From Pirellulales bacterium (lineage in GTDB: Bacteria > Planctomycetota > Planctomycetia > Pirellulales > Lacipirellulaceae): a stretch of 64,000 bases of DNA. A program made the translations under genes and the position numbers. The DNA lies in the NCBI GenBank assembly GCA_028279215.1, contig JANQOF010000067.1:41552-105551 (forward strand). The letters run 5' to 3'. Positions 33,461 to 43,644 of this stretch are shown piece by piece (the stretch's first letter is position 1; the number at the start of each line of letters is the position of its first letter). The notes beneath the pieces were generated by a model, which saw only the letters and a program-made list of their open reading frames with translations, had not been told where the DNA came from and made no database searches.

Positions 33461-33916
33461 TTAGTCTTCGCTTTCCTCTTCCTCTTTGGGCTCCTCCTCG
33501 AGGTCTTCCAGCTTGCCGCCTGGGAACTCCTTACGCTCGATTAGGTCGTTGTAGGTCAAAGTATCCTCTTCATCTGGATCGGCCTCGGGGTCGACGGGCA
33601 TCTCGCCAACCTTGTCGAGCCACTCGACAATCTTGTCGGTGTCCTTCTTGTCCTCTTTCCCGAGTTCCCCGACGAAGAACTTGCCATAGGCATTGTGGTT
33701 CTTTTTCTTCTTTCCTTGATGGCACACCAAACAGCGGTACTTACCCTTGGCCACCAGCTTAATGTAATCCTTGTTTTCCTCCGAATCGTCGTCCATGTCG
33801 ATGTACTTCTTCACCCACTCCTTGTGGAACTCGACAAATGCGTCTGCACTACTGGCCACGAACGTGGCGGTGAACATCAACAGAAAGGTCACGTACAATT
33901 GTCGCATCAAAGTCAC
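33461..33916 (-). CDS. Secreted c-type cytochrome-like protein with one CxxCH motif
   Basis: A 151-residue protein with a signal peptide (MRQLYVTFLLMFTATFVASSADA). One haem-attachment motif, CLVCH (Cys62, Cys65, His66), is followed by a Lys-rich turn. A possible axial Met is in EMPVDP. The C-terminus is highly acidic (EDLEEEPKEEEESED). Small secreted mono-haem proteins of this kind are frequent in planctomycetes; the partner is not evident. The start is the first ATG, or that at 33907. It is followed by a strong terminator, so it is probably monocistronic. Confidence 0.75.
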   Translation of the reverse strand: MTLMRQLYVTFLLMFTATFVASSADAFVEFHKEWVKKYIDMDDDSEENKDYIKLVAKGKYRCLVCHQGKKKKNHNAYGKFFVGELGKEDKKDTDKIVEWLDKVGEMPVDPEADPDEEDTLTYNDLIERKEFPGGKLEDLEEEPKEEEESED

Positions 33917-33992
33917 CTCAATCGATCAACGGTTAGGTGGGTTGCCGGGAGGGTGCCCGGCAATACGGTAGGTGGGTCGCCCAAACCTAAAA

Positions 33993-34074
<82 letters not shown>

Positions 34075-34168
34075 AGGTTGTTTGGGCTTACACTATCGTA
34101 TCTCACCAAGCGGCCAAGGCAATTGCCCGCTGGCAAGACACTACGAATTACAGCATCTGTTCGCGCAA

Positions 34169-35497
34169 TCAGACCACCACGGTCTTGCCCGGGACCGGCA
34201 CTGGGTACGCGCCGGAGTCGTCGGGCACAACAGGCGGCGTCGCATTCCATGCATACTCGCTCGGCGACAGGTCGATGTTCGAGGTGGTCGCGTCTTCCCA
34301 CGTGACTACCTTGCCGGAGTACGTCGCCATGCGTCCGAGGATGGCCGACATGGTGCTCGTGGCCCCATACTCGGCCTCGTTGATTGGGTTGCCGCTACGA
34401 ATGCTGGCGAACAAGTCATCGTGTTCCTGCTGGTACGGGTTCACACGGCGACCACGGTAGCGAAACACCTCGTTGCCGTCGCGATCCGTCAATCGGCCAC
34501 TACCGACTTTGGAAGCACCGTTGGTTCCGTCGGCGAACTCGCTTACCTGACTCCAGCAGCCCGGAATGTGCCGGCAACAACTAAGCATGGTGGAACCATC
34601 GGGATAGGTGAACTCGACCATATGATGATCGTAGATTTGCCCATGTTCAATGCCAGTTCGGAATTCCCGTCCACCCATGCCTTGCGCGCGCTCGGGCACC
34701 ATGCCTTTGAGCCAGTTGCTGACGTCGATGTTGTGAATGTGCTGCTCGACGATATGGTCGCCACAGAGCCAGTTGAAGTAATACCAGTTACGCATCTGGT
34801 ATTCCATTTCCGTTTGATCCTCCTCGCGTGGCTTGGTCCAAACACCACCGCCATTCCAATACACGCGAGTCAAGCCGACGTCACCAATATCGCCATCTTG
34901 GATTCTTTTTACCGTTTCGATGTACTGGGGATCGTGCCGGCGTTGCAGCCCGACACCAACGCCTAAGCCCTTGGCTTTGGCGACTTCGGCAGCGGCGAGC
35001 ACGCGGCGAATACCAGGTGCATCGACTGCCACGGGTTTTTCCATGAACACATGCTTGCCCGCTTTCACCGCCGCATCGAAGTGAATGGGGCGGAAGCCAG
35101 GTGGGGTTGTGAGAATAACCAGATCGACGTCCGAATCAATCACTTGCTGATAGGCATCGAAGCCAACAAACTTTCGTCCTTCGGGGACATCGATCTTCGA
35201 TTCGAGTTTCCGCATCGAGCGGTCATCCAAGCAGCCGTCAATTCGATTGCGAAATGCGTCGCCAACCGCTACCAACTTTACGTTGTCGGAAGTCTGAAGT
35301 GCTTGGGTTGCGGCTTGTGTGCCGCGGCCACCCGACCCAACCAAACCAATCTTGATCGTCTCGTCGCCAAAGGGGTGTGCAGCTCGCACGATGCCACTTG
35401 TGCCCAGGGTCGCGGCCGCTGCGGATAGCGACGCGGTGGCCAAGAAGCTACGGCGACTGTTGGTTGACGGGAAGTCGGATTGACGCGTTGGTTGCAT
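34169..35497 (-). CDS. Tat-exported Gfo/Idh/MocA family oxidoreductase
   Basis: A 442-residue protein. A twin-arginine signal (NSRRSFLATASLSAAAATLGTSGIVRA) precedes a Rossmann fold (IKIGLVGSGGRGTQAATQAL) and the EKPVAVD motif (about residue 155) typical of NAD(P)-dependent sugar or polyol oxidoreductases of this family. The C-terminal domain (DHIVEQHIHNIDVSNWL ...) is also family-typical. Planctomycetes have many such exported paralogues; the substrate is not predictable. ATG 35497 is chosen because it places the Tat motif at the correct distance; a longer frame begins at 35638. Confidence 0.9.
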   Translation of the reverse strand: MQPTRQSDFPSTNSRRSFLATASLSAAAATLGTSGIVRAAHPFGDETIKIGLVGSGGRGTQAATQALQTSDNVKLVAVGDAFRNRIDGCLDDRSMRKLESKIDVPEGRKFVGFDAYQQVIDSDVDLVILTTPPGFRPIHFDAAVKAGKHVFMEKPVAVDAPGIRRVLAAAEVAKAKGLGVGVGLQRRHDPQYIETVKRIQDGDIGDVGLTRVYWNGGGVWTKPREEDQTEMEYQMRNWYYFNWLCGDHIVEQHIHNIDVSNWLKGMVPERAQGMGGREFRTGIEHGQIYDHHMVEFTYPDGSTMLSCCRHIPGCWSQVSEFADGTNGASKVGSGRLTDRDGNEVFRYRGRRVNPYQQEHDDLFASIRSGNPINEAEYGATSTMSAILGRMATYSGKVVTWEDATTSNIDLSPSEYAWNATPPVVPDDSGAYPVPVPGKTVVV

Positions 35498-35726
35498 GTG
35501 GACGCCTTGGGGTAAGAGGGTAGCGCTTGGACCGCGGCGGAATGAAGTCAGGCTCGCAACTGGCTGGGCCGGCGGGTAGGTGATCGATGGTGCGGAGGAT
35601 CCGCATTGGGTGGGAATGGGGAGGTACAACTCCTCCACCTCGTTGGCTGAATTGTAGCCAAACTACCGCAAACACGCAAATTCTGCCTACTTCTGTTAAC
35701 GTAGCGAGCACCTCGGGCGGGTCGAC

Positions 35727-37859
35727 CTATAGATACACCCGGCGATTGTAGATGTACCACTCGAAGAGCAGCACCGCGACAGCAAGAATCAGCAACGTGC
35801 GCCACAGATCTTTCCGAGCAGGGCGACTGGCCGAACCTTTGACCTCCACGTGGCCGATACGAACCGAGGCCGCCGGCTCGATGTTATCGTTCGGGTCATC
35901 GTCGCCAGCTACTACGATTCCAACATCGCTTTCCTGCCCATCGAACAGGTTCACAGTGAACCGGCTAACAACGCCATCTCCCTCGAGAATCTCGTAATAT
36001 CCAGGCGAGTCAGTGCTGTGGAACAAGTACGAGCCATCTTCGTTGCGCTGAACTGTTTCTTTCAGGCCATTCGGTCCCGTTACATTCAGTTCTTTTGCAA
36101 GCGACTTGGTTCGCAGTTCCATTGAGTGCCCCGGCAGGTTCGTGCGGTCGAGGCCGTCCTGACTTTGGCGGACGAAGTAACTCAGTGTGTTGAGCAGAAA
36201 TGTAGGAAAACTGTAGCGACGATACCAATTCGTGTTGGGATACTGACTGCCATCGACCGTTCTTGTGATCTCAAATCCGAGCACCGCGTCTTCAAATCCC
36301 TCGCGCGGAGCGATCGTCAACAGTGGCCCGTCAGTCGACTCGATGAGTACTTTGCCGCCGACCACGTCGGGCACGATGTTAGTGGCGGAGATGTAGATAT
36401 TGCCCAGTTCGATGTACGCCATCAAGGGATGCTCTTTGGCTTGGTCGATAATCTGTGGGTTATTAACTCGGTCGATTTGCGGCTCGGTCGGCTCGCCATT
36501 CTGTTCGCTGGCGCTGGCCGCGTCGCCGGTATCGTTGTCAATGTCGTCGCCAGTCGACTGCATTTCGAGGTTGGGAACCCAACTCGGCGGAATAGTGCCA
36601 AGGAACAACGTGTTCGCCCGCGGCATCCGCTCGGGTACGCACTGGTCGTAAATGATTAGATCGAACGCGCCGTTGTCGGCAAGTTCTTGATGCTCTTTGG
36701 TCGTCAGCACATCAGGCGAAGCAACTTCCACATCCGCATACCTCTGGATCCGTTCGGTGGCCAATGCCGTTGTCAACAGTTTGTTGCCAGGCGTCAGCAG
36801 CAGTGCTCGGCCGCCTGTGGTGTCGTTCACAGCAGCATAAGCTGTGTTGTCGATGGCCAGTGCGTCGGCGGTTGCGAACAGTGCTTCGGCCGATAGTTTC
36901 GCGGTTAACTGGCCGACCGTCACCCCTGTAAGTGCAAAGGTCACGCCGCGGGCTTCTCCCGCGGGTACCTCTACTTCTTTGGCGTCGAGAAACGACCCGT
37001 TGTGCGAGAGTTCCACAACCGCGGTCTGCGGTTCGTCGGAGAAGTTGCTCACCTGCGCAAAGGCTTGCCGATCCTCGGGGCGAGCTTCGCTTCGCCTGGT
37101 GCTGAAGGCGGTGATTGCTAGGTTCTTCGAATCCGCGTTGCCAAGCGGTACGAAGATCTGAGGATCGAGGTTACCGAGCGAGAATCCTTTCACGTCAGCG
37201 AATCGCCCGTCACTAAAGATGTAGAGCGTGGTCTTCTCGCCCTCGCCTACGTCGATGGCCACGTTCGACTCGACTTCGACTACCTGTCCGGGATTTGCGA
37301 GCCCATCGGCCAACTGCAACGCGCCCAGAAGGTTGGTGGTTCGCGCGGTAGGTTGAATCTTCTCGACCGCTTCTCGGAGCTTCCGTCGGTTGTCCGTGAA
37401 TCCTTGCATCACACGCGCTTCGTCGTTGAAGCTAATCACCATGGCCGACATGTCGGAATCCATTTGGTCAATCAGCCCCAGCACATGCTTCTTAGCCTCA
37501 ACCAGACGGTCCGTACCGTCGCCCATGTCCGCAGTGGCCATGCTAGCCGAATTGTCGATGGCGAAAATCATCCGCTGACCCTCGAGCCGATCGCCCTCCC
37601 AGCCGGGTCGCAGCAGGGCAAGCATCGCCAGCGCGAGCAGCAACAGTTGCAAGAACAATAGCAGACTCTGCCGCAGTTTTTGCCACAAGCTGTTGACGTG
37701 CAGATCTTCAATCGACTTCTGCCAAAGATAAGTACTCGGCACCTCGACTGGCTCACGCTTGAGCTTCAAGAAATAGAGTGCCAGCACCCCCAGCGGCAAC
37801 AGGGCCATCAAGCCCCATAACGGCCAAGGGTCGAGCGCGTTGCGGAATAGGGAGTTCAT
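35727..37859 (-). CDS. BatA-type VWA domain membrane protein
   Basis: A 710-residue protein. The N-terminus (NALDPWPLWGLMALLPLGVLALYFLKLKREPVEVPSTYLW) is the double-membrane-segment domain of BatA-type proteins. The VWA domain follows with the metal-ion site DNSAS (about residue 106) and later conserved Thr/Asp positions. The rest is a large periplasmic region and a C-terminal membrane helix (LLILAVAVLLFEWYIYNRRV). It belongs to the minus-strand MoxR-DUF58-VWA cluster, thought in general to assemble or regulate envelope complexes; the target here is unknown. Confidence 0.85.
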   Translation of the reverse strand: MNSLFRNALDPWPLWGLMALLPLGVLALYFLKLKREPVEVPSTYLWQKSIEDLHVNSLWQKLRQSLLLFLQLLLLALAMLALLRPGWEGDRLEGQRMIFAIDNSASMATADMGDGTDRLVEAKKHVLGLIDQMDSDMSAMVISFNDEARVMQGFTDNRRKLREAVEKIQPTARTTNLLGALQLADGLANPGQVVEVESNVAIDVGEGEKTTLYIFSDGRFADVKGFSLGNLDPQIFVPLGNADSKNLAITAFSTRRSEARPEDRQAFAQVSNFSDEPQTAVVELSHNGSFLDAKEVEVPAGEARGVTFALTGVTVGQLTAKLSAEALFATADALAIDNTAYAAVNDTTGGRALLLTPGNKLLTTALATERIQRYADVEVASPDVLTTKEHQELADNGAFDLIIYDQCVPERMPRANTLFLGTIPPSWVPNLEMQSTGDDIDNDTGDAASASEQNGEPTEPQIDRVNNPQIIDQAKEHPLMAYIELGNIYISATNIVPDVVGGKVLIESTDGPLLTIAPREGFEDAVLGFEITRTVDGSQYPNTNWYRRYSFPTFLLNTLSYFVRQSQDGLDRTNLPGHSMELRTKSLAKELNVTGPNGLKETVQRNEDGSYLFHSTDSPGYYEILEGDGVVSRFTVNLFDGQESDVGIVVAGDDDPNDNIEPAASVRIGHVEVKGSASRPARKDLWRTLLILAVAVLLFEWYIYNRRVYL

Positions 37860-38027
37860 ATTGGTTTAGGTCTCTCGACGCAGAGGCCAAGGCGCGATGA
37901 CGTGCAAAGGTCGGTGCTTTGCATCAAGCAACGTACACCAACCGCCAGAGCGTTTCGTATCTAGGCATTTCTGCTCGTAGTCCCCTCTTTGCAAGCCTTG
38001 GCGACTTCGCGACTTTGCGTCCGAGAA

Positions 38028-38921
38028 TCACCGCACAAGTCCTCGCCTTCGCAAATAGTTACTCATCAAATCCTTCACCGGCAGTTGGTTGTGGGCGAGT
38101 AGGTAGTTCATCCCGCGGCGGCTACAGAACTCTTGGGTGCCGCGGGTGAAAGCGTCGAGTGTCTTCTTGTATCGCGCGAGCAGTGGGGCGCTGACCGTGA
38201 TTTCGGCGATGTCTTGATCTTCGCAGTCGACGAGTTTTAGGTCGCCCTTCACGTCGGGATCGATTTCCTCTTGAGACAGCGCGTGCATTACGTACACGTC
38301 GACTCGCCGAGCTACCAAGTACCGTAACGCGGCTTCATAGCCTTCCTTATCCATCAGATCGCTAATGAGTACTACGATCCCCTTGCCCTGGTTGCGCAGG
38401 CAGAATCGTTTGACACCTTCGGCCAGCGAAACGTCCTCGGTAGGTTCGATGGCATTGAGCGTATCGAGCATCCGCCATACGCTTCGTCGGCCTCGCAGCA
38501 CAGGGCCGCGGTTGTGAGCACTCTGTCCGAGCGACTCTATCACCACGCGATCGCTACGAATCAGGCCGATGAATCCAAGCGCGGCGGCCAGTTGCTTGGC
38601 GTATTGCAGTTTCGTGGGATCACCAAACCCCATGGACGGGCTGGCATCGATCAGCGTGAAGAAGTGCAGGTCTTCTTCTTCCAAGAACAGTTTGACGATG
38701 AGTTTGTCGAGCCGCGCGTACAGGTTCCAGTCGAGAGTTCGCAAATCGTCACCCGCAACGTAGTTGCGAAAGTCAGCAAACTCGACGCTTTGTCCTTTGC
38801 GCTTGCTACGCCGCTCGCCCTTCATTCGGCCGCGAAAAATCTTACGCGTCACGAGTTCGAGTCGTTCGAGCTGGCCCATGAGTTCGGGCTCGAGCAGCGA
38901 TTGTAGTTCGGCAGTTGCCAT
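38028..38921 (-). CDS. DUF58 domain-containing protein (VWA-like)
   Basis: A 297-residue protein. ELVTRKIFRGRMKGERRSKRKGQSVEFADFRNYVAGDDLRTLDW is the conserved DUF58 block, and FTLIDASPSMGFG carries a DxSxS metal-ion site. DUF58 genes nearly always accompany MoxR ATPases, as here. ATG 38921 is preferred over 38993 because the small membrane-protein gene upstream ends at 38974, and the 38993 start would overlap it. Confidence 0.9.
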   Translation of the reverse strand: MATAELQSLLEPELMGQLERLELVTRKIFRGRMKGERRSKRKGQSVEFADFRNYVAGDDLRTLDWNLYARLDKLIVKLFLEEEDLHFFTLIDASPSMGFGDPTKLQYAKQLAAALGFIGLIRSDRVVIESLGQSAHNRGPVLRGRRSVWRMLDTLNAIEPTEDVSLAEGVKRFCLRNQGKGIVVLISDLMDKEGYEAALRYLVARRVDVYVMHALSQEEIDPDVKGDLKLVDCEDQDIAEITVSAPLLARYKKTLDAFTRGTQEFCSRRGMNYLLAHNQLPVKDLMSNYLRRRGLVR

Positions 38922-38973
38922 ATTGTTTGATTGGATGACAGGATCAACTGAACGGACAGGATGTATTGGATGT

Positions 38974-39147
38974 CTAACCCACAAGCCAGACAATGAAGGC
39001 CAGTACGAACATCAACCAACCCGACCAAAGCACCAGCGCTAGCGCAGAGGCCTTTTGCGCGGCGCGGGGATTCTCCGCCGCCAGTGGGCGGATGTCGTCT
39101 TCGGCTTTGGGCGAGCTGTAGGCGTTGGTGTCGAAGCGTTCTTCCAT
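38974..39147 (-). CDS. Small single-span membrane protein (57 aa) in the MoxR cluster
   Basis: Read directly on the minus strand: ATG 39147 to TAG 38974. The product starts MEERFDTNAYSSPKAEDDIR and ends with one membrane helix (LALVLWSGWLMFVLAFIVWL). No family is recognised. It is 24 bases from the next small gene upstream and 52 bases from the DUF58 start, so it belongs in the operon. Its N-terminal half is charged and likely cytoplasmic. Confidence 0.68.
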   Translation of the reverse strand: MEERFDTNAYSSPKAEDDIRPLAAENPRAAQKASALALVLWSGWLMFVLAFIVWLVG

Positions 39148-39171
39148 AACTCATGACATAAGCGGAATTGG

Positions 39172-39318
39172 CTATCCGAATAGCAACACACCGATCGCTA
39201 GGCCAACCAGCACAGCAATGATCGATATGTCTGCCCGATTGATCGCCCAGACGTCCCTGACTCGTTGCTTCCGTGGCCCCTGTTGCTGTGTGCTTGGGGA
39301 TTCAAACGGATTCATCAT
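39172..39318 (-). CDS. Small single-span membrane protein (48 aa) in the MoxR cluster
   Basis: Read on the minus strand from tandem ATG codons at 39318/39315 to TAG 39172. It starts MMNPFESPSTQQQGPRKQ, a Pro-rich cytoplasmic head ('NPFESP' resembles planctomycete NPYESP N-termini), and ends with a helix IISIIAVLVGLAIGVLLFG-like (DISIIAVLVGLAIGVLLFG). It lies between moxR (stop 39369) and the 57-residue gene. Function is unknown. Confidence 0.62.
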   Translation of the reverse strand: MMNPFESPSTQQQGPRKQRVRDVWAINRADISIIAVLVGLAIGVLLFG

Positions 39319-39368
39319 ACTCTCGCCCTATCGCCAACTGCTTACTCTGTTGCCTGCTGTTCATCCAC

Positions 39369-40385
39369 CTACGCTGCGGCTGAATCATCGCCCTTCTCCG
39401 GCACCTTCTGCAGCAACTCCAGCAGGACCTCGTCGGGGTCGATGCTCTCGGCTTCGGCTTCGAAGTTCAGGATTACGCGGTGTCTCAGTGCGGGGAGGAA
39501 GACGCGGCGGATGTCGTCAAAGCTCACGTTGTATCGGCCGCCCAAGAGGGCTCGCACCTTAGCGGCGAGCGCCACGGTCTGGGCGCCACGAGGACTAGCG
39601 CCCCAGCGAAGATACTGGTTCGTAACTGGCTGCGCAAACGGTCCTTCAGGGTGCGTGGCAAGGATTAGCCGACAGACATAGTCTTGCACGTGCGGTGCGA
39701 TGATAACCTCGCGCACCAACTGCTGCCACTCGATAATCTCGCGCCCGTCCATCACCTTCTTGGGCGTGATGACTTCGCCTTTGGTCGTGCGATCCAAGAT
39801 TACGTTCAACTCGTCCCGCGACGAATATCCCACCACCAGTTTGAAGAAGAAGCGGTCAAGTTGGGCTTCTGGAAGCGGATAGGTACCTTCTTGCTCGAGC
39901 GGATTTTGGGTGGCCATGACAAAGAAGGGAGCATCAAGCTTGTAATGCTCGCCACCGATGCTCACGGACTTTTCTTGCATTGCTTCGAGCATTGCCGACT
40001 GAGTCTTGGGCGTCGCGCGATTGATTTCGTCGGCCAGGCAGATCTGTGTGAACACGGGTCCACGTTGGAATTCAAATCGACGGCGACCGTCCGGGTCTTC
40101 GACAATCATGTTGGTGCCGAGGATGTCGGCGGGCATCAGGTCGGGCGTGAACTGGATGCGGGAGAAGTCGAGGTCGAGCGCCTCAGAAAGCGTTCGCACC
40201 AGCAGAGTCTTACCTAAACCGGGAACGCCTTCAAGCAAAGCGTGCCCTCCAACGAATAGGCAAGTCAGCACGCCATGAATGATGTCGTCGTGGCCAACAA
40301 TGACGCGCGATACTTCGTCGTGCACCGATTTGTATCGGGCGGCGAACTCCTGTGCACGCTTTTCGATCGATTCAGCAAGGCTCAT
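39369..40385 (-). CDS. MoxR-family AAA+ ATPase
   Basis: A 338-residue ATPase. The Walker A motif GVPGLGKT is at residues 53-60; Walker B and sensor regions are ICLADEINRATPKTQSAMLEAM and FVMATQNPLEQEGTYPLPEAQLDRF. MoxR ATPases act as chaperone-like remodellers, usually with DUF58 and VWA proteins, as encoded around it. The C-terminus (LPALRHRVILNFEAEAESIDPDEVL) is the usual lid domain. The upstream VWA gene ends 118 bases before the start. Confidence 0.95.
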   Translation of the reverse strand: MSLAESIEKRAQEFAARYKSVHDEVSRVIVGHDDIIHGVLTCLFVGGHALLEGVPGLGKTLLVRTLSEALDLDFSRIQFTPDLMPADILGTNMIVEDPDGRRRFEFQRGPVFTQICLADEINRATPKTQSAMLEAMQEKSVSIGGEHYKLDAPFFVMATQNPLEQEGTYPLPEAQLDRFFFKLVVGYSSRDELNVILDRTTKGEVITPKKVMDGREIIEWQQLVREVIIAPHVQDYVCRLILATHPEGPFAQPVTNQYLRWGASPRGAQTVALAAKVRALLGGRYNVSFDDIRRVFLPALRHRVILNFEAEAESIDPDEVLLELLQKVPEKGDDSAAA

Positions 40386-40503
40386 GGGTTACGGAAGGGG
40401 CTAGAGGCTGGGTTTTAGGGTGGTGACCAACTTGGGACGTCGAATCGGAGGACGAATGTCCGATGGCCGACTCGGCATGTGGACATCGCTTCGCCGCTCG
40501 TCA

Positions 40504-43500
40504 CTACTTGTCCTTATCTTTCCACACATCTTTCTTGGCTTTGAGCAGCCGCGACGTGTACGATTCTGCTTCTTTGTCTGTTTCTCCCACCTTCGGCCGC
40601 GCGGCCTGTTTGGGACGTTCAGGAGCAGCGCCGCCGAGCGATTTCAATGGTGATGGCTCGAGTTCATCGGCATCCTCGGGCGCCTCGAACCTGGTTTCGG
40701 CTCGGGTGTTTTCGTATTGCTTTTGAACTTCAGCTTTTCGGCTCTGCAGGCGGCTCATCGTGGCGGGTACGGCTACTTCCCGCTCTCGGCCCATTACATT
40801 TTCCTGCACCCACGCCCAAGCCGGCTGAAGCCATTCGAATCCGATTTGCACGCGGCGAATGAACACGTCGCCGAAGAACAAACACGACGCCAGCAGCACC
40901 GTCCACGGCCAGACGCTTTGACTAGAAACGGCTGCGGGCATGTCCCGACGGTAAGGATCGGCAGATAGCAGTTCGGGAAGAATATTGGGATTACCGGTCA
41001 GCATGGCGTTTTGATCGGCACCGACTAGCACACCGGGCTCGCCGCGCTCGGGTTTGAGCTTGGCGATGCTTTCAAGCAGCGGCAAGTTGGTCTCTCGGTC
41101 GCGAAACTCCTCGCTATAACCGACGTTGACTCCGGTGCGAATCATTGCCTGGTTTCCACCTGGTAGAATCGACACCATGTAACTGCCAGGCGTCATCGAA
41201 TCGAATTCACCTACGTAGCGCCCCGGCGCTACCTGCTCGATCGATAGCGGCACTGGCTGCATATCGGGGCCTACGACGGTCGCTCCCATGGGGGCGACAT
41301 TGATGAACTGTTCGTCCTTATCGAGGGCATCGATGACAACGCGGGTCTTTCCATTCTCGACCGTCGTTGCCACTGTGTAGTTCCCGGTGTCGCCCGTTGG
41401 CCGCATCGACCAGCGAATCATCTGGCTCACAAACTGTTCGTAACGGTCCCAACTCGTCCAATTCGCCGCATAGTTGTCACGAATGTCGGCCGTGAACGCC
41501 ACGGTCTTCCCCAAGCCATAAGGCCAGGCGGCCATCACGGTGCTATTGGCTTCGATGGGTGGCTGCGGCGAGCGAAGAATTACTTCCACCAGTGCGCTGT
41601 CCTTTACCGTCGTGAGTACGAAACTCTTGATGGCTGGAAAGCCCTCCATGCCCCGAACGATTTCGTGCGGGGAGGTAAGAACTGGTGCTTGAGGTGGATC
41701 CAAGTCTTTGACCAGTGGGCGTGCCACTCGGCGGGCTTCGCGTTGGTAGATTCGCGGCAGCGCGTTCGCGTTGCGGACCACGTAGTACTTGCCACCCGTG
41801 GCCTCGGCAATGGTACGCATGGTTCGGGTTCCCAGCGTGCCATGCGAGCCAACCGCGACGGTGGTGATCTTTACGCCCAGTTGTTTGTACTGATTGAGCG
41901 TCGCACGGCTTGGCGCTGAGGGATCGCCATCGGAGATGATGATCATGTGCTTCACGGCCGGCTTATTGGTCAACTGATCGAGTCGCGCGAAGCTGTTGGC
42001 CACCTTCTTCATCGCCCCTTCAAACGCCGGCATGTCGCCAACGGTCATCGTGTCGACTCGGGCGAGCATCATGTTTCGATTGGGGCCGACCGGAATCATG
42101 CCGCCTTTTGATTGCCCCCACAGCCACTGATCGGTCACGTTCCACTGAATCATGCCACAGTAGTCGCGGGCGCCGAGCACCTTGATGGCTTCGATAGAGA
42201 TACGCTTTTGCCAATAGTTGCCACGCGGCATCTCGCTGGCGTGCATCATGAGCGCCAACGCCCCAACCGGAACAACCTTGGCGCTCTTGATCTGGAAGTC
42301 GACTGGCATAGCCTTCTCGAGTTCGGTGTTCGCCCATCCCCCGGCGCCAAAGCTATTGGGTCCACCCAGCATCACCAACCCACACCCCAGTTCCTCGGTG
42401 TTTCGGACGAGCATGGAGATTTGTGCGTCGGTGAAACTGGCGCCGCTGCCATCGTCCTCGAACGACGCGTTGCTGCTCGAACGGGGCACGCCGGCCAGAA
42501 CAATCGAGTCGTACCGTTGTAGCTCCGGCAGCGAAGTAAACAACTGGTTGCTGGGCTGCAAGGTGACCTGCAAACCGCTCTTGCGAAGGCTGTCGACAAA
42601 GTAGTCGAACTGACCGGGCTCGGCCCAGTCTTCAATCACGAGCACATGGCCTTTGCCGCGAACGTGGGTAAACGCCGTAGCGATGTTGTTTTGGGCCGTT
42701 GTATCGGTGGTGGGATCGGCGGGCGTGAAACGGGCCTCGTACGTGTAAAAATCGGGCCGCTCGATGGTCTCCGTGGCGGTGAACCGGTTCTTGCCCGGAT
42801 TCAATTCGACAGGAGTTTCTGCCAGTATTTCCTCGCGCTCGCCGGTCTTGCGAACGATTCGCAGCATGCCTGGAAGTGGTGCGGCGTCTTCGGGAGCATC
42901 GTGGTTAAGTACGACCCGCAATTCAAACGGCTGACCTTGCCGAACGTCGGACGGTAGTGAGACTTTTTCAACGGCGGCCTCGCTCCGTGGAGGAAGCTGA
43001 ACCGGCAATACGTCGATGCTGATGCCGGCGTCGGCCAGCGTCCGCGCTTCGCTGAGCGCGTCGCCCAGATTCTCGTTTCCATCGGTGACGACAACTATCC
43101 GCTTGGCCGTGTCTTCCGGAAACAGCGCGCGCGCGCGCTGCAGCGCCCCCTCTAGGTTAGTGTACTGTGGATCGAGCAGGCTGGAAATGTTGCCAAGTTC
43201 GACGAAGTAATCGAGTGGCGGCGTTTCGACTTCGGCGTCCCGCCCGAAGACAACCACGCCCACCCGATCAGCTTTCTCCGCTCGCAGATGCTCCGCCACC
43301 GACTCATTGACGAAGTCCTTCATCAACTGACGATGGTCTTCGGGAATGCTCATCGACTGATCGAGCAGATAGAGTACGGTCATCGAGTCGTTTCGCTTCT
43401 GGTACTGAATGTCGGCCAACGCAAAGGTTAGTAACAACAGCACCAACGACCGAAAGCCAATGGCCACCAGTCGCCTCCACCGCCCCAGGCCCGCCAGACT

Positions 43501-43578
43501 GCGGTAACTGGTTGCCCAGATGACAGGTAGCAGCAATAGCAGCAACAGATACCAGGGACTATCGAAAACGATCGGCAT
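40504..43578 (-). CDS. Large VWA and glutamine-amidotransferase-like membrane protein
   Basis: A 1024-residue protein. Two N-terminal membrane segments (YLLLLLLLPVIWATSY and AIGFRSLVLLLLTFALA) precede a VWA domain (VLYLLDQSMSIPEDHR, DxSxS site). A second VWA-like or GATase-1-like section lies from about 400 to 640 (GLVMLGGPNSFGAGGW, HMIIISDGDPSAP). A C-terminal membrane helix (VLLASCLFFGDVFIRRV) is followed by a charged, coiled-coil-like tail (MSRLQSRKAEVQKQYENTRAE). Planctomycete Bat clusters often hold one such giant protein. It is probably cotranscribed with moxR. Confidence 0.85.
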   Translation of the reverse strand: MPIVFDSPWYLLLLLLLPVIWATSYRSLAGLGRWRRLVAIGFRSLVLLLLTFALADIQYQKRNDSMTVLYLLDQSMSIPEDHRQLMKDFVNESVAEHLRAEKADRVGVVVFGRDAEVETPPLDYFVELGNISSLLDPQYTNLEGALQRARALFPEDTAKRIVVVTDGNENLGDALSEARTLADAGISIDVLPVQLPPRSEAAVEKVSLPSDVRQGQPFELRVVLNHDAPEDAAPLPGMLRIVRKTGEREEILAETPVELNPGKNRFTATETIERPDFYTYEARFTPADPTTDTTAQNNIATAFTHVRGKGHVLVIEDWAEPGQFDYFVDSLRKSGLQVTLQPSNQLFTSLPELQRYDSIVLAGVPRSSSNASFEDDGSGASFTDAQISMLVRNTEELGCGLVMLGGPNSFGAGGWANTELEKAMPVDFQIKSAKVVPVGALALMMHASEMPRGNYWQKRISIEAIKVLGARDYCGMIQWNVTDQWLWGQSKGGMIPVGPNRNMMLARVDTMTVGDMPAFEGAMKKVANSFARLDQLTNKPAVKHMIIISDGDPSAPSRATLNQYKQLGVKITTVAVGSHGTLGTRTMRTIAEATGGKYYVVRNANALPRIYQREARRVARPLVKDLDPPQAPVLTSPHEIVRGMEGFPAIKSFVLTTVKDSALVEVILRSPQPPIEANSTVMAAWPYGLGKTVAFTADIRDNYAANWTSWDRYEQFVSQMIRWSMRPTGDTGNYTVATTVENGKTRVVIDALDKDEQFINVAPMGATVVGPDMQPVPLSIEQVAPGRYVGEFDSMTPGSYMVSILPGGNQAMIRTGVNVGYSEEFRDRETNLPLLESIAKLKPERGEPGVLVGADQNAMLTGNPNILPELLSADPYRRDMPAAVSSQSVWPWTVLLASCLFFGDVFIRRVQIGFEWLQPAWAWVQENVMGREREVAVPATMSRLQSRKAEVQKQYENTRAETRFEAPEDADELEPSPLKSLGGAAPERPKQAARPKVGETDKEAESYTSRLLKAKKDVWKDKDK

Positions 43579-43644
43579 GTGAGCTTAAGTTACGAATGGT
43601 TGAACAAAGAATCGGAAGGTTCCTTCTTGCTCAAGTGGGGCAAC

